Assembly: GCA_940671915.1 (NCBI GenBank)
Contig: CALNVZ010000218.1
Coordinates: 38,674,850-38,738,849, forward strand
Direction: 5' to 3'
Origin: Paracentrotus lividus
Taxonomy: Eukaryota; Echinodermata; Echinoidea; Camarodonta; Echinidae
DNA: 64,000 nucleotides
Both the position numbers and the translations under genes were made by a program. Each line of letters opens with the position of its first letter. Positions within the stretch are counted from its first letter, which is position 1. The notes beneath the pieces are model-generated. The model was not told the DNA's origin. It saw only the letters and a program-made list of their open reading frames with translations, and did no database searches. Positions 11,501 through 23,099 of this stretch are shown here, in pieces.

Positions 11501-14500
11501 TCTCATTTTAGGTTTCGGAGGGCGATATTTTCAAGAATGCTCCAGCAGCCGATGCAATAGTAAGTTAAGATAACTTTTTCATTTCAATTAATGCTTCCTT
11601 AGATTAAATTAAATATTTAGATTAAATAATTATTTGAATTTCATTTAATTTGTTGAGCTTTATTCATCCACCTAATGCTGCATTAATGTTTTATTATATT
11701 TTGGAAAAGATTGACATCAAATTTGTCTTACATTTGAAGAATTTTTGAAGAAAATGACATATGGTCATATTCAATTTAAGTGGAACATTTAGCTGACATT
11801 TTAATGTGGCGCTGTGCCTTTGAAAATGCAAATAAGGATCTGAAATGAACACAACTTCTTTACAATACAACCAATTATTTAAGTTCAAACATTATGTGAT
11901 CCAGCTTTCTTACGCTGAATATTTGATTAAACAGGAATATGCACATATGGGACTATGGTGCTTTAAATGCCTCTTATTCTTATATCTAGTCATTTCTGTC
12001 TGATTTTTTTTTGCTTAAAGTAATTATCATGGACTGGTAGTCATGATCCATTCATGACCTACAAGTGCGAAGATATACGCCCTTCTATCAGTCCAAATGT
12101 CGTGTCACTCACGTTTGAATATGACCGTATATTCTTTTACTCCTGATGATAGGCTAGTGTACATGTATATTCAGGTAGGGGTATACCATTACATATAGGT
12201 TGTAAGAAATTGTCTAGACATTGCTTTTGTCCACAGTCTTTTCTCTATGACTATCTGCAATGACTATATGCAATGAACTACTTTTGCTTTGCTCCACAGG
12301 TTTCTCCAGCAAATAGCTTTGGGTATATGGATGGTGGCATTGATCTAGCATATTCAAGACATTTTGGTTGGCAACTGTAAGTGTACCTATAATAAAATAT
12401 AATGTATTGAGTATTTGAATATATGATATTATTGCAGGAAACTTTCATGCATGGTCTTTTTTTTGTTGTATTTATGTCACAGATTACAAAAGTCTATAAG
12501 ATTTTAATGCTTAAAGAAAAGGAAGCAATACATTTTAGGGTTGATAAGAATGATGAAGAGAATACTGAAAATGCTAGAAATAAAAAAAAAAACAACGGGT
12601 GGAGTTGTATCATAATTTTTTACATTAAAATTTCAAAATCTTCTTGCTCTTGAATCTACATGTACATGTATGCATGATCCTATCATATGTGACATATGAG
12701 ATATACAGGACTTTATATAATCATCATGTTTCTTAAACCTGGTGTATAGTTTTGGTAACAAAAAATGAATCGGCATATTACTGATCAAATATAGTCTCAT
12801 TGGCCCATATTCTGATAGCAGTAAAAGTTAACCCTGGGCTAAAGTTAACCCTAGGTTAACTAATCCACACCTAACCCACACCTCTGGTTTAAGTCCTATT
12901 GGTATTCTGATAGCCTAGTTTAACAAAACCCAAGATTTCCATTTAACCCTGGGTTAAACACATTACGCATGCTCAGTAGAGCTCATCTCGAGCTGCGCTC
13001 CCAGGCAAGGGTCGCGCAGCAGTGCAACGCACCTCATGCAACAATGCAATACGCGCCTTGCCAATCGTGCGCACCGCGCTGGTCTAGGGGCGGGGCAGGT
13101 TTGGTTGATTGATGATTTTTTATTTTATTTTTGTCAGGTAATGCATCCATTTAGTATTGAGGATTGGACGTATTTTATCATGACAGATTAAATCGATCTG
13201 GAATATTTTTCATTTTTAAGTTGTTTTTATAATCCTCCCCCGCCCCGTTATCACAAAAGTTAACTTTGATTGTGTTGTTTTTAAGGTGCAAATGGCTGTA
13301 GTAACGATGATGCCCAAAAATTAAACCAGGCTTAAACTACCCCCTGGGGTAGTTTAAATTTTGGAGGATTTATTGCCATACTTAGCCCTGGGTTGAGCTA
13401 AACTTTGCGATCAGAATATGAAAATTTAACCCAGGGTTAAATTGAGGAGTTAGACTAGAGTTAAACTACCCTTAACCCTGGGTTAAGCTAAACCAGGCTA
13501 TCAGAATATGGGCCATGTTGTTCACATTGCACGAAAAGATATGTGTGAGAGATCTTGTGATATTCCTTTCATGATTTCCGGTGAATTTCAATGAAAATGT
13601 TTGAAAGAAACATAATGTAACGGTTGTTTTAGACCTCTGCTGTGATGGGCGCTCGCCAGAGCTTCCCGCATGAACGGGCGTAACGATCTGTGTGTATCAA
13701 GCACCCAAAAGAATCCCCATTGGTTTTCCACATGAACCCTTATTCAACGCTGAAATTTGTTGGGTCCCTGACCTTCTACATTTTATACTTGTATTGTGAA
13801 AAAAACACATCAAAACGAGATTTCAAGTAATATAATTTTCTTTATTATAGATATAGGATTCAATCTTTCATATTATCTAACTGTGAATCCAAATTAATTT
13901 TTTCCTTCTCCCAAATCTCTGCACCAGCTTTATTTTGTTGCTTTCAATGTTTAAATGACTGAGCGTCCGGTTTTTGTCTTGTGTTGTACACAATGTTGTT
14001 ATCCACGTTTTCTCTTCTTTTCAACTCGTTACAGCATGAATAGGTTACAAGAAATGATAATGACAGAAAAGGATGGAGAACTTTTAGTGGTAAGTTTTGA
14101 ATTTATCAATCCTTTGAATATTGAATTTTAAGATTCTCATAAGTTTAATTCAGGAAGTACTTGGTTCCACTAGTAAATGTGTTGAAATCTAAATGATAGT
14201 GTCAAGAGTTTAATAAATGTGCTCAAGAAATAACAATAATATGGCTCAAAATGTGTGATTAACCCTCAAGGAATTACAGTTTGTAGGTACATTTGTAAGC
14301 AGTGTTTACAGAAAATTGGCAGTCTTGTTTAACTCTTTAAAAACAACCCAATTAAATCTGTAATAAAAATAATGATAACAAGGCATCATTTCTTTAGCGC
14401 CATGATCCATTTAAAAATAAAAATGCTCAAGACACTTTTACAATATCCAAAGAGTATGAAAATAACAAGATTAGAAAAATAAGAAATATCACAATCAATT

Positions 14501-17500
14501 TTAGGGCCTAGAAAGTGACAATAGTACCAAATTTTCATTGCAACATTAGATCTCACCCATAAAGTCTTTCATTCTTTTGACATTTTGTTGGATGGATGCT
14601 CACCTGTATCATTAGATCACTCTTGCTAGAAATCCACCCTTCAAAATTTTCCAAAACAAGAGTTTTTGAGGCCATGAACTTTGCTTATAAAAGGGATATC
14701 TTCCCAAATCAAGTGCAAAATAGATCAAAATGAATAAAATTCTATTGCTCTGACCATAAAAACAACCTTCTGAATGTTTCAGATCAAATACAAGTTATTT
14801 ACTATCTTAAAACAGTGAATTTTCAGACGAGGCTAAGGATACAGCCGCGCATGATTAATTTATACTGCTCTGTTGCCAGCTTAGCAGCCCGGTAGGCACG
14901 GGGACTTCACAACAGGAAATGCGGTGAAAACCATGTGCGTTGAAATGCATGCGGTTTTTATTCACGTCCCGGTATGGGTTTTAAAATTTGAGTAAAAAAT
15001 CATAGATATCTCGAAAGTAAAGCATGCAATTTTTAAGGAATACCAGACTGACCTTTGTGTTCATAATCATGTCGGCAAAATGAGCTAAATAAAAAAAATT
15101 GCAATTCGAATATAATTCAATGTTACCGTATCCCTTTAATCTGCAGTTAAGCACAAACAAAATATATTTGAAACTGCTTGTTGAATTGACATTTTTAAAT
15201 TAATTCCGTAATGTTAGTAGGGACTGCACTATGCAGTTTCAGGTGACCAACATCCATGGGACAAATATCAACTTATGTTTGAACCGGCTCTCCAATCCCT
15301 TTTTCTCTCCTAATTTCCAGGGCGATGCAATTATTATACAGACATGTCAGCAGTTTTGGGGAAACACGGAGATGACATCATTTGAAGGTTTCAACCAAGG
15401 CACACCCATCAAATACCTTATATCAGCTCCTACAATGAGAGTTCCAATGGACGTCTCTGATAGTGTGAACGCATACTTAGCATTTAGAGCAGTCATATTA
15501 GCAGGTTTGTACTCATTTGTAGACAGACATGTTCACATAGGGAGGTTTCAACCAGGGCACACCAATATACCTTTAGAGCACTTGTTCTTGTTTAGTGTAT
15601 TGATGTTAATGAATTTTGACCAACAGAAAAAAAATTGGCAACATAAATTTTTGGGATCAATTAGAACATGTTCATCATGGTTACCCACCATAACATGAGC
15701 TGCACATACAAAAAGGCCCTCAACTGTAATAAATTTATCTTTGAATAATTTGAACTGGTGGAATTTCACACTCGGATAAACATTAATTATGATCATTTTA
15801 TAGTCCTATTGATGATTGTTTAATTAATAATATCAATTTGCACCATGCCTTGTCTGTCAGAATTGATACTCCTGGCGCAAATGTGATCATTTTAATTGAA
15901 TTTTTGTCCCAAAATTAAAAGTATTTTATTGTAAAATTGAAAATGATATTACATTCTAAGCAAATTTTCACATCAGATTAATTATGATTAAAACATTGTA
16001 TTACAATTCTAAGATAGAATTTAACGTAATTTACATATTTTTTAAATGTTATATCATTCCAAACAAGTTTCATTCTAATCAAATTTTTACATTGAATTAT
16101 GATTCATATATTTATTAACATTAAATTATACAAGCTCATCACTCAAATCTGTATTTACATTACTGTTTCTTTTCCTTCACAGTACATTTTATTAACATTG
16201 AATTGTGCAAGTTCATCACCTGAATCCTAATTCATCATTATTTCTCCTTTACAGTACAAAAGCACAACGCCAATACAAGTAAGACGGGTCTCTTGCCTAT
16301 ATCTAGTGTTCTATGCCCAGGACTAGCCACAAATGTAGGAAGAATGCCTCCAAAGAAATGTGCAAAACAGGTAAGTAGTTTTTCATATGATTATGAAGTC
16401 ATCTCTTTTTAGGTATACATGTATTTCACTCTTTTTACAGTGTGACCTTGCTAATACGGCCATTATGTAACCAGCCTCCCCTATCAACTGACCGTGGACT
16501 TTGGCCAGACTCCCTCTTTTATCCCTTTTTAAATTCACATTAAAACCTTAATTTTCTCCTGATATTTATATCTTTTTCATCTCCTTATAATCAGAAAGAC
16601 ATGATCATCCACAGGCCTAAAAATTCGACGCGAACCCGCGAATCGAGTCGCGTGGAGATTCCCGTCGGGTCAGTACAGCGCGAATCCATGTGGATTTGCG
16701 TGAGGTGAAGGTCGAGGTTGACAAAAAAAAATGAAGTTTTCAATCACTCGATTTACGATTTGGCAACAAAAAAAGTGGACGATTACCATATTCACATGCA
16801 TACAGGCTTCACATTTATTTACAACTTGCAAACAAAAAAGTTGGGGTTAGATTCTAGATCGATTTATCCGCAAACACAACTTAAAATCCGACCTCAACCC
16901 AGCTATAACTAACACAAAAATACATGTATGGTACACCGGAGCGCAAAAAATTATGGACGACTAACTTACTATTTACTTTTCTTACCGCCGGTCGATTATT
17001 CAATATAATGGAAAACATACGCCGCGCCGATGATTGGTAGTTGACACATTGTTTACATAAAATATAACCAATCATATTAAGCGATACGTACTGCGAGTTA
17101 CAGCAACGTGATGGGAACTGTGCACTTTTTATGTGGTGATTTTAGACAACTCGACGGACAATTCACCCTCCAAAAACGGCGAAATATTTCAAGAGCGATA
17201 GCGAGTTGTTTTTAAACGATTTAGCATTTTATCCAAGAAAGGAATATTAAAATCTGGATAAAATGGATTAAAATAAACAATGTGTCAACTACCTATCATC
17301 GGCTCCGTAACAAAACGTATGTTTTCCATTGAATAATCGACTGGCGCGCACCGTAAGAAAAGTAAATAGTAAGTTAGTCGCCCATAATTTTTTGCGCTCC
17401 GGTGTACCATACATGTATTTTTGTGTTAGTTATAGCTGGGTTGAGGCCGGATTTAAGTTGTGTTTGCGGATAAATCGATCTAGAATCTAACCCCAACTTT

Positions 17501-19554
17501 TTTGTTTGCAATTTGTAAATAAATGTGAAGCCTGTATGCATGTGAATATGGTAATCGTCGATTTTTTTGTTGCCAAATCGTAAATCGAAAACTTCATTTT
17601 TTTTTGTCAACCTCGACCTTCACGACTTCATCCACTAACTGTTACTGTCATAGACATACAAAGTATTGACCTAGTAGTGAAGGTGGGACTAAGGGTGGCA
17701 GGTTTTGCATCTAAATTGGTCCATTGGTTTTTCCCCATGATTTTTTCTACTTTTTGCAAAAGATATTGATTCTAAATTGAAGCCTTCCTATATTTCTATG
17801 TAGACTCTAACGTTAGGCCTATTTATATTTATCATAAAAAAGAATAAGAATAGGTTTTCAATCAATTTGATTTCACTATCAAATAGTATCATGAAAATGA
17901 AAAATAAAAAAGCACTCCCGATTTTTCGCCGACTTTTGCAAAAATGGTTTGGAACGCATTCAGTCTCCACACAAAATTTTTGCCACAGTACCGACATAGC
18001 ATGCTGCTAGCGTGACTTCATCCAGACCATTCCCGTCTCTTCGATATTTGCGAAAATCTAGATTCTCGCAAATCACCACTACGAGAATCCAAATAGATTC
18101 TCGCCACCCGGCACGAATTTTTAGGCCTGATCCATCCCATGCATTCCTCCCCTCAAAGCTATTAATTCCTCTCCTATAAATCTGGATAGAAATGCCAGAT
18201 GGTGTCCCGGTATATAAGCTATATATTACTCTCACAACCGACCATATCACTTAAACGGATGGGTGCTGGTGTCCCAATTTGGTTGGATAAGTGAGGTCAA
18301 AATGTAAAACACTCTGGGACCAAGCCAACTGCCTCGTTATAATGAAATCTAGATAACACTGAAACAGAGATAGACATGTAAATCTTCAAAATGAGACGTG
18401 GAGAACTGCCCTTTTTGATAAAATATTGTTTTAATTGGTAACGAGAGCAGACTGCATTCACAACAGAATTCAGAATGGTCCAATGGTCAAATTTTATATT
18501 TCCTCTAATTGTAGGGTCACAACCAGTACTGATAATCAATTGCAGTCAGGTTGTTTATTTTTTAACCTCTGTATTATTAACATCAGGTTGGTACAATTTC
18601 CAAGTTCATGTTCTATTTAACACACAATTTTATGGACAGACTTTTCAATAGCGTGCATGCCCTGAACATGATGTTTTCCATTGGGATGAGAAACAATGTA
18701 TCGCTCAAATTTTGAAATTTAAGTTGTTTAACTCAAATAAAAATCCATTGTGAAACGCCTTCTGGTTGCATACTTGTGTATTTATCCATAGCGAAAAGGT
18801 TTGCTTTTCCAGACGCTCATCGTATAATATCTTTTAATTATCTCCAGATGAAATGTGCGTATGAAATCTATGAATTGAAGGAAGACCAATACCTCCAGAA
18901 TCCAGAGAGTTTAGGTAGTGTGTGGGAACATCATCTATACATGGCATCAAATGTGAGTAGCTCTTTAAAAAAAGGAAGTTATCATTTGTGGAGGTTAGCA
19001 CAAATCCGATCTCTGTCCTGTATATGCTGCCAGTGCGTATAATAATATGTGAAGATGAAACACATGAAAAAATTCATCTTCTAAGCATCATTACATGCTT
19101 CACAATAAAGAGTGCAAGTGAATCAGGAAATACCAGATTATTATTCCTCTGTAGACGGCAGTGTTAAATTAAGTGTACCCAGGTATGCTTGTGTAAATAA
19201 TGCTTGTAACAAATAGTTAAAAATTACAGGTGTTTCCTGCTTTGACCTAATGGTTTGCAGATATGATTACAGCATAGCTGGAAAGTTTTTATATTTAGTT
19301 ATAGAGAGATAAACAATCCCTTTGGAGCAATATTTTTCAAAATTCAGTTTTAAAATAGCAAGTGATTTGTTGTTATCTTAGATTCTCTTATTATTATCTT
19401 CAATTCTCATTAAAAACTGCACTATTGTGTACTTTTGAATTTTACATTTTGACATATTTCTGTCTCATGTAAACCATTATGTTACATTCCCCCCCCCCCC
19501 CAATACTTGCAGGATGACTACGATCCAGAAATCACATTTTTAGAAGAGAGCTGA
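5480..19554 (+). CDS. Macro-domain protein (putative ADP-ribose-binding), 9 coding exons
   Basis: Exons: 5480-5597, 6659-6753, 11512-11559, 12300-12376, 14035-14089, 15321-15504, 16255-16370, 18848-18952, 19513-19554. They sum to 840 nt (279 aa plus TGA), with compatible phases and GT-AG junctions throughout. The macro fold starts near residue 66. The block 'DAIVSPANSFGYMDGGID' (about 85-102) matches the ADP-ribose-binding loop of macro domains. 'IKYLISAPTMRVP' (about 160-172) and 'VLCPGLATNVGRM' (about 209-221) correspond to the later strands and the glycine-rich loop. The family binds, and sometimes hydrolyses, ADP-ribose derivatives; catalysis is not shown here. No signal peptide or membrane segment is seen. 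The start at 5480 was chosen for its ATCATCATGG context. The frame stays open upstream to 5372, so the N-terminus is the least certain part. I do not recognise a vertebrate orthologue. Confidence 0.82.
5591..5830 (+). repeat. Duplicated splice-donor segment after the first coding exon
   Basis: The sequence around the functional donor (CAAAG then GTGAGAAA, GT at 5598) recurs 146 bp downstream (GT at 5744). Both copies are followed by a similar TCATGAA...GGGCTGCTTGAAATGAAT block. The second GT could act as an alternative donor. Confidence 0.65.
6345..6500 (-). repeat. Dispersed retroposon 3'-end repeat (GCGC/TATTATTACCC family)
   Basis: The segment has AATTATTATAATG, AGCGCTTTTTGAG, CTCAAAGTGC, TATTATTACCCCG and TACCCATTTGC blocks. 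The same order of blocks occurs at about 42147-42330, and part of it at about 55600-55680. These look like - strand copies of an L2/SINE-like retroposon tail with a (TTA)n end. Confidence 0.5.
6505..6634. mobile_element. hAT-like MITE, CAGGGG/GACTTGTCGGA family, copy 1
   Basis: Ends GGGGGCGTTTTCAGGAAAGG and TTTCATGAAATGCTCCCCTG enclose CTGACAAACTTGCTCTCAGC. The same body is found at 21921-22058 and 24281-24423. The element stops about 25 bp before the acceptor of the second macro-gene coding exon. Confidence 0.6.
6785..7063. mobile_element. MITE with CAGGGTTCC(T/C)AGC ends
   Basis: Terminal inverted repeats CAGGGTTCCTAGC (6785) and GCTGGGAACCCTG (ending 7063). Inside are several 'TCAGGGAA' repeats. 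The CAGGG start is typical of hAT-type MITEs. The flanking 8-bp sequences are only partly alike, so the target duplication is uncertain. Confidence 0.55.
8029..8199. mobile_element. MITE with ACCTGTCTATAGTGG ends
   Basis: A 21-22 bp nearly perfect inverted repeat: AACCTGTCTATAGTGGCCAC at about 8031-8050 and its complement at 8178-8197. The interior repeats 'CTGTCTATAG(T/C)GGTCACC' several times. A degraded relative (CACCTGTCTATAACAGCCAC) lies near 19970-19990. Confidence 0.7.
8257..8427. mobile_element. MITE with GGCCCATATTCTG ends, copy 1
   Basis: GGCCCATATTCTGAACTG at about 8257 and CCAGAATACCGGCC ending at about 8427 are inverted. The interior has AAGTTCGTCCAAAG...GGATCG and its approximate complement around a central TGATGCATCA. 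It belongs to the same end-sequence group as five other elements in the window. Confidence 0.6.
9473..9685. mobile_element. MITE with TTACTGTA...GCGAAAATTT ends (copy 1)
   Basis: ATTACTGTATACGG...TTTTCGCGGTGAC on the left, and ACGCGAAAATTTTGGC...ATAGTACAATG on the right. It is related to a better-preserved copy at 34873-35107. The boundaries are approximate. Confidence 0.45.
12802..13514. mobile_element. 713-bp fold-back MITE, GGCCCATATTCTGATAG ends, copy 2
   Basis: A perfect 17-bp terminal inverted repeat: GGCCCATATTCTGATAG at 12802-12818 and CTATCAGAATATGGGCC at 13498-13514. The sub-terminal zones repeat TTAACCCTGGG/CCCAGGGTTAA motifs in both orientations. The GC-rich centre at about 12960-13090 is unlike the ends and may be captured sequence. 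It lies in the macro-gene intron before the exon at 14035. Confidence 0.8.
16098..16254 (+). repeat. Duplicated intron end with two acceptors
   Basis: A block with TTATTAACATT(A/G)AATT, AAGCTCATCACTCAAATC (or AAGTTCATCACCTGAATC), TTTCTTTTCCTTCACAG and TACA occurs twice, about 72 bp apart. AG dinucleotides are at 16181-16182 and 16253-16254. The second is the one that keeps the macro-gene reading frame. Confidence 0.6.
16705..17623. repeat. 919-bp near-palindrome (arms about 355 bp)
   Basis: The left arm starts GTGAAGGTCGAGGTTGAC (16705) and the right arm ends with its exact complement (17623). Matching inner segments run to TTGACACATTGTTT (17041-17054) and AAACAATGTGTCAA (17275-17288). Open frames read from both arms share 'DDYHIHMHTGFTFIY', but this mirrors the palindrome and is not evidence of a gene. 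The spacer is about 200 bp. Confidence 0.85.
17641..17790 (+). repeat. Dispersed repeat, copy at 17.7 kb
   Basis: The blocks AAGTATTGACCTAGTAGTG, GTGGGACTAAGGGTGGCAGG and GGTCCATTGGTTTTTCCCC recur in inverse orientation at about 42655-42820 and, more diverged, at about 38395-38530. Family unknown. Confidence 0.65.
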
Positions 19555-19664
19555 GGTTGGGCCATCTGGTGTAATGTACTGTCCGCCCTTCTCCCTGCCC
19601 CATCTCAGTTAGTTTCTTCCCTTTCGTCAGGTTCCAGGCTGTATGTGTAAAGCGCCCTCAACAT

Positions 19665-19935
19665 AGCTCCGTCATCTGGCATACTCTCTTCAAAGATAAC
19701 GAAATGGAGTCGTGCTTCTTTCCACTAAGCTCTGTCATCTTGCATGTCCTGTTTAAAGGTACAATGAATTGGAGTCGTGCAACTTTCAACTAAGCTCCAT
19801 CATTTGCAATTTTCTCTTTAAAGACAATGAATTGGAATCATGCCACTTTCAACTCAGCTCCATCATTTGCAATTTTCTTTTTAAAGAAAATGAATTGAAG
19901 TCGTGCCACTTTCAACTTAGCTGTGTCATCTTGCA
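19665..19935 (+). repeat. About 66-bp minisatellite in the 3' UTR, about 4 copies
   Basis: The units contain AGCTCC(G/A)TCAT, a 'TTTAAAG' stretch, AATGAATTGGAGTCGTGC and CTTTCAACT. Successive units begin at about 19665, 19722, 19789 and 19856, with a partial unit at about 19918. It lies about 110 bp after the stop codon of the macro-domain gene. Confidence 0.75.
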
Positions 19936-20317
19936 TTGACGTCACTCCACTCCACTGTTCAATGTTGACCACCTGTCTATAACAGCCACACTATCCTAAC
20001 ATGTTGCTTCAGAGAAGTCAAGTACCTTTGCAGAAAGACTGCGTTGGTGAACGACACCTCAGCACCTTAAATGACTTCTGTCATTACAGGTTTCAATGAA
20101 AGTTATAATGAAAATTCTTGTGCACAGCTTTCTTGGTGGACAACCAATACAAGCTTTACAGGAAACTCTTACAAGAGTCTTTTTTTTTTTTTTACAGTGG
20201 AACAGAAATTGTTGCGTAAACAGTAAATAATAGCTTTGACGTGTCTAAATTGAGAAATGATCAGTTGTGTTAGATTGCAGATGCCATGGATATAGAAAGA
20301 TGGTTCACAAGACTAGG

Positions 20318-20475
20318 TACAGTCCACTCCTGTTATATTGAGGTGCTTAAAACCAAGCCAAATACCTCGATATAATGAAATCTTGTTCACATGTGCACGT
20401 TTGAATATGGGACCGGGAGAATTGCCTCGTTATAACAAAATCTCATATCCGTTGTTATAACATGAATAGACTGTA
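20318..20475. mobile_element. Small MITE, TACAGTCCA...TATAA family
   Basis: TACAGTCCACTCCTGTTATA at the left and TTATAACATGAATAGACTGTA at the right are inverted. Internal 'CCTCGTTATAA(C/T)(A/G)AAATCT' words recur at about 18325-18355, 24040-24130 and 28785-28970, so this is a dispersed family. The copy at 28785 also starts with ACAGTCCCCTCCC. Confidence 0.6.
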
Positions 20476-21751
20476 TTGACATTCATAATAAGGATGGTTT
20501 CATTGAAGACTTCGGAGCCTGATTTTTTCTTCCAGTTCTGTTCAGTATGAGAGGGACGTACTACTGTGAATGAACATTACTTGCCCGAAAGGATGTTATT
20601 TTCTGTTTTTAGATTCAACCATATTTTGTTCTCCTATCATGATACTTTAAATATTGTGTACAACTTTGAATGAAGTTACGTTTTAAATCATTTTATTGTA
20701 ACACTTGTAACAAAGAGCGGTGTATAAATAATATGTTTTATACTCATGTGTTAGAATATAAATGATTAGTTTTCCCACAGAAGTGAATTGATTCACATAT
20801 CTTGTGTAATAGGCGTAGTTTAGATTCACGGCACATGTATGTTGCTATGCTGGGCAAGCACTTACATTAGGTCATGATAAGCAACTATTTTACAGGTGGG
20901 CATACTTCGAATATGAATGCATAGTGAGCAATTGTAAACTTAAATTGCAATTATGTAATATAATTATTGGCCCAAATACACAAGGGAAGTATGTATATTA
21001 TCCATGGTTTTGTATAGATTCTTGTGTCTAAATCTAAACTATAGATTTAAAAATAATGTTGGCATATGATGCATATTAAACTCTTTAATAAGCCATGATT
21101 TATATGCACTTCCATGCAATTGGGGTTATTGTTGTAAAACGTGCTTAACTGCAAATGTGAACACGACCTCTATATATTGTGTACATAAGACTTGAACAGT
21201 GTATCTATTTCTTACAAGGAAAGCAATACAGATAATGTACATGGCTGATGTGTTCAGCTGCATGGGTGTGAGCTAACTTGATATTCTTTTTCTACGCTGC
21301 ATGTGTGAATAGAACGTAAGTTCTGACAGTGGAAACAGGTTTGTCTGATGGTTTGAGGAATATGTTGACAAAATCATGTCCCTTCCTTGGTTGGAAAATT
21401 GATCAAAAGAAAGAAAGACATTGATATTAATTCGGTCAATCTTGTGAAAAAATTCTTGTTGATGTACTTATACTTGATTTTCATGTATGTTAAATGAAAA
21501 TCTCATCTTGTATTTTATTTCAGTTTTATGTACCTATCGTACTGTTGTTAACGGCTAGATTTTGTAAGCGTATTGTTTCTTCATTTGTTATGAATGTACC
21601 ATATATGTTCACAGAACTGAAGAAAATACAAGGTACCTGTACACACAGAGGTCTATGTTGAGTCTATATTTTGAAGAAATTCATATAAGGTAATTAAATA
21701 TGTACATGTTGTCCGGTACTTCTTGCATAAAACATGTAAATGTTTATGATA

Positions 21752-21757
21752 AATAAA
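21752..21757 (+). terminator. Candidate polyadenylation signal for the macro-domain gene
   Basis: An AATAAA hexamer in an AATAAATAAA cluster, the first canonical signal downstream of the stop codon. No transcript end is visible, so the assignment is by position only. Confidence 0.35.
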
Positions 21758-21920
21758 TAAATTCTTTACAAATATTTAAAGATTCTTTTTAAATCCATAA
21801 AATGCAGCCTATTTAAGATGATTTTTTTTTTCCCTTTTTTTTTTTTTTTTGTGACTTACATGTACAAGGGCCTGCAGTGAAGGATTATGATATCCATGAA
21901 ATCTTAGTAAAAGGAGGTAG

Positions 21921-22058
21921 TCCCTGTTTCATGAAACAAACATTCACTCATTCTCACTGACAACTGTAATAAGCTACTGAAATGCTTACTTCTGATTGGC
22001 TGAGAGCAAATTTGTTGGATAAAATATCTGACAAGTCCTTTCATGAAACGCCCCCTGG
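21921..22058. mobile_element. hAT-like MITE, CAGGGG/GACTTGTC family, copy 2
   Basis: CCCTGTTTCATGAAAC on the left and GTTTCATGAAACGCCCCCTG-like sequence on the right. The body GCTACTGAAATGCTTACTTC plus CTGATTGGCTGAGAGCAAAT is shared with the copy at 24281-24423. Confidence 0.6.
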
Positions 22059-23099
22059 ACTTAACCTTTTGATGGTCTAATGGCCACCGCACACTATACT
22101 ACTTTTAGTCGCCAGCTGACCAACTTTAGATCAGAAAAAAAACATACGCATTTAGTTATTTCAGATCCAATGTCGGTCAGTCATGCAAACAAAAGTCGTA
22201 GAGAGTTCAGCGGCCATAACATTTTTTGGGAGATTGTGGGATCTTTTTAAAGATATTTTGAATTCTTGTACCTATATTTGATTGAGCAGAATGAAACAAA
22301 ATCATATTTGAAATGAGAATTATCAACACCCTAATCATGATACCAATTTGTTTATATCCACAGCATGCTTTTGTACTAATGTATTTGAATAAAGCCTGAT
22401 GTCTAAACATCTCAGCTCAATGTGTATTCCAATCTTTTGTTTCAAACTGTAACAAAATATGAAATGATATCTTCATGTGCCGTATGATAATACCATTGAA
22501 AGCCCTCAAATTACCAATTACTCTGTAGCTTGGCCACTATCGATCAGTTGTTTCTCTTTATTTTCTATGTATATTAAGCCTGGGAGATAACATTTGTTGA
22601 GGTCTATAGTGTCGATCATCGATTTTAAAAATGTCATATTTTTTTAACCATTGCACAAACTTTGTATGCTCCAGATTTTGAATGATATCAAGATAGTTCT
22701 GTTATTTAAAAAAAAGAGAAGTTAAAAAAAAAATCATATTTGTTTGAATGAATATGTATCTAAGGTATTTCGCTTTGTTTTTGTCATACATGTTTTATTT
22801 GAATTGATTTTGTCATTGTTTTAAATGTGCTTATAGACTGTGGTGTAAGGTGATTTTAATTGGATGCAGACATGCCAATTGAGTTTACAAAATATGAATA
22901 TCTTCTTATGGGGAGACAGATTGTCTGCAAGGATACTTTATTTTCTGAATGACCTAGGCATTATCCTGCATCTGAGCATGTCTTGTTGAAATGTCAGGCT
23001 TCCTCTCACAAACCTTACTGGTTTCACGCTATAATACTATGAGATGCCACTATGTTGTAAAACAGATACTGCAGTTATCCTGAGTGAATAGGAAAGTAA

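Larger units (their letters stand above)
7064..11511. other. Long intron of the macro-domain gene
   Basis: AT-rich intron between the 95-bp and 48-bp coding exons, with no supported extra exon. It carries small fold-back elements at 8029-8199, 8257-8427 and about 9473-9685, a poly-T run at 9155-9171, and a (TTC)n polypyrimidine tract at about 11463-11490 just before the acceptor at 11510-11511. Confidence 0.6.
16612..18129. mobile_element. Composite element with CAGGCCTAAAAATTCG ends
   Basis: Terminal inverted repeats CAGGCCTAAAAATTCG (16612-16627) and CGAATTTTTAGGCCTG (18114-18129). The sub-terminal DNA is rich in GCGAATC/GATTCGC-type words in both orientations. The CAG...CTG ends suggest a hAT-type non-autonomous element. 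No transposase is seen. Inside lies the 919-bp palindrome listed separately, and a dispersed repeat at about 17641-17790. Confidence 0.6.
19555..21770 (+). other. Probable 3' UTR of the macro-domain gene
   Basis: Non-coding sequence after the TGA at 19552-19554. It includes a minisatellite (19665-19935) and a small MITE (20318-20475). The first strong polyadenylation-signal cluster (AATAAATAAA) is at 21752-21761, so a 3' UTR of about 2.2 kb is possible. Weaker signals (AATAAT) occur earlier. Confidence 0.4.

Noticed and set aside
16718-17610. Two similar open frames in opposite orientation
   Set aside because: They are mirror images produced by the palindrome, and are not related genes.
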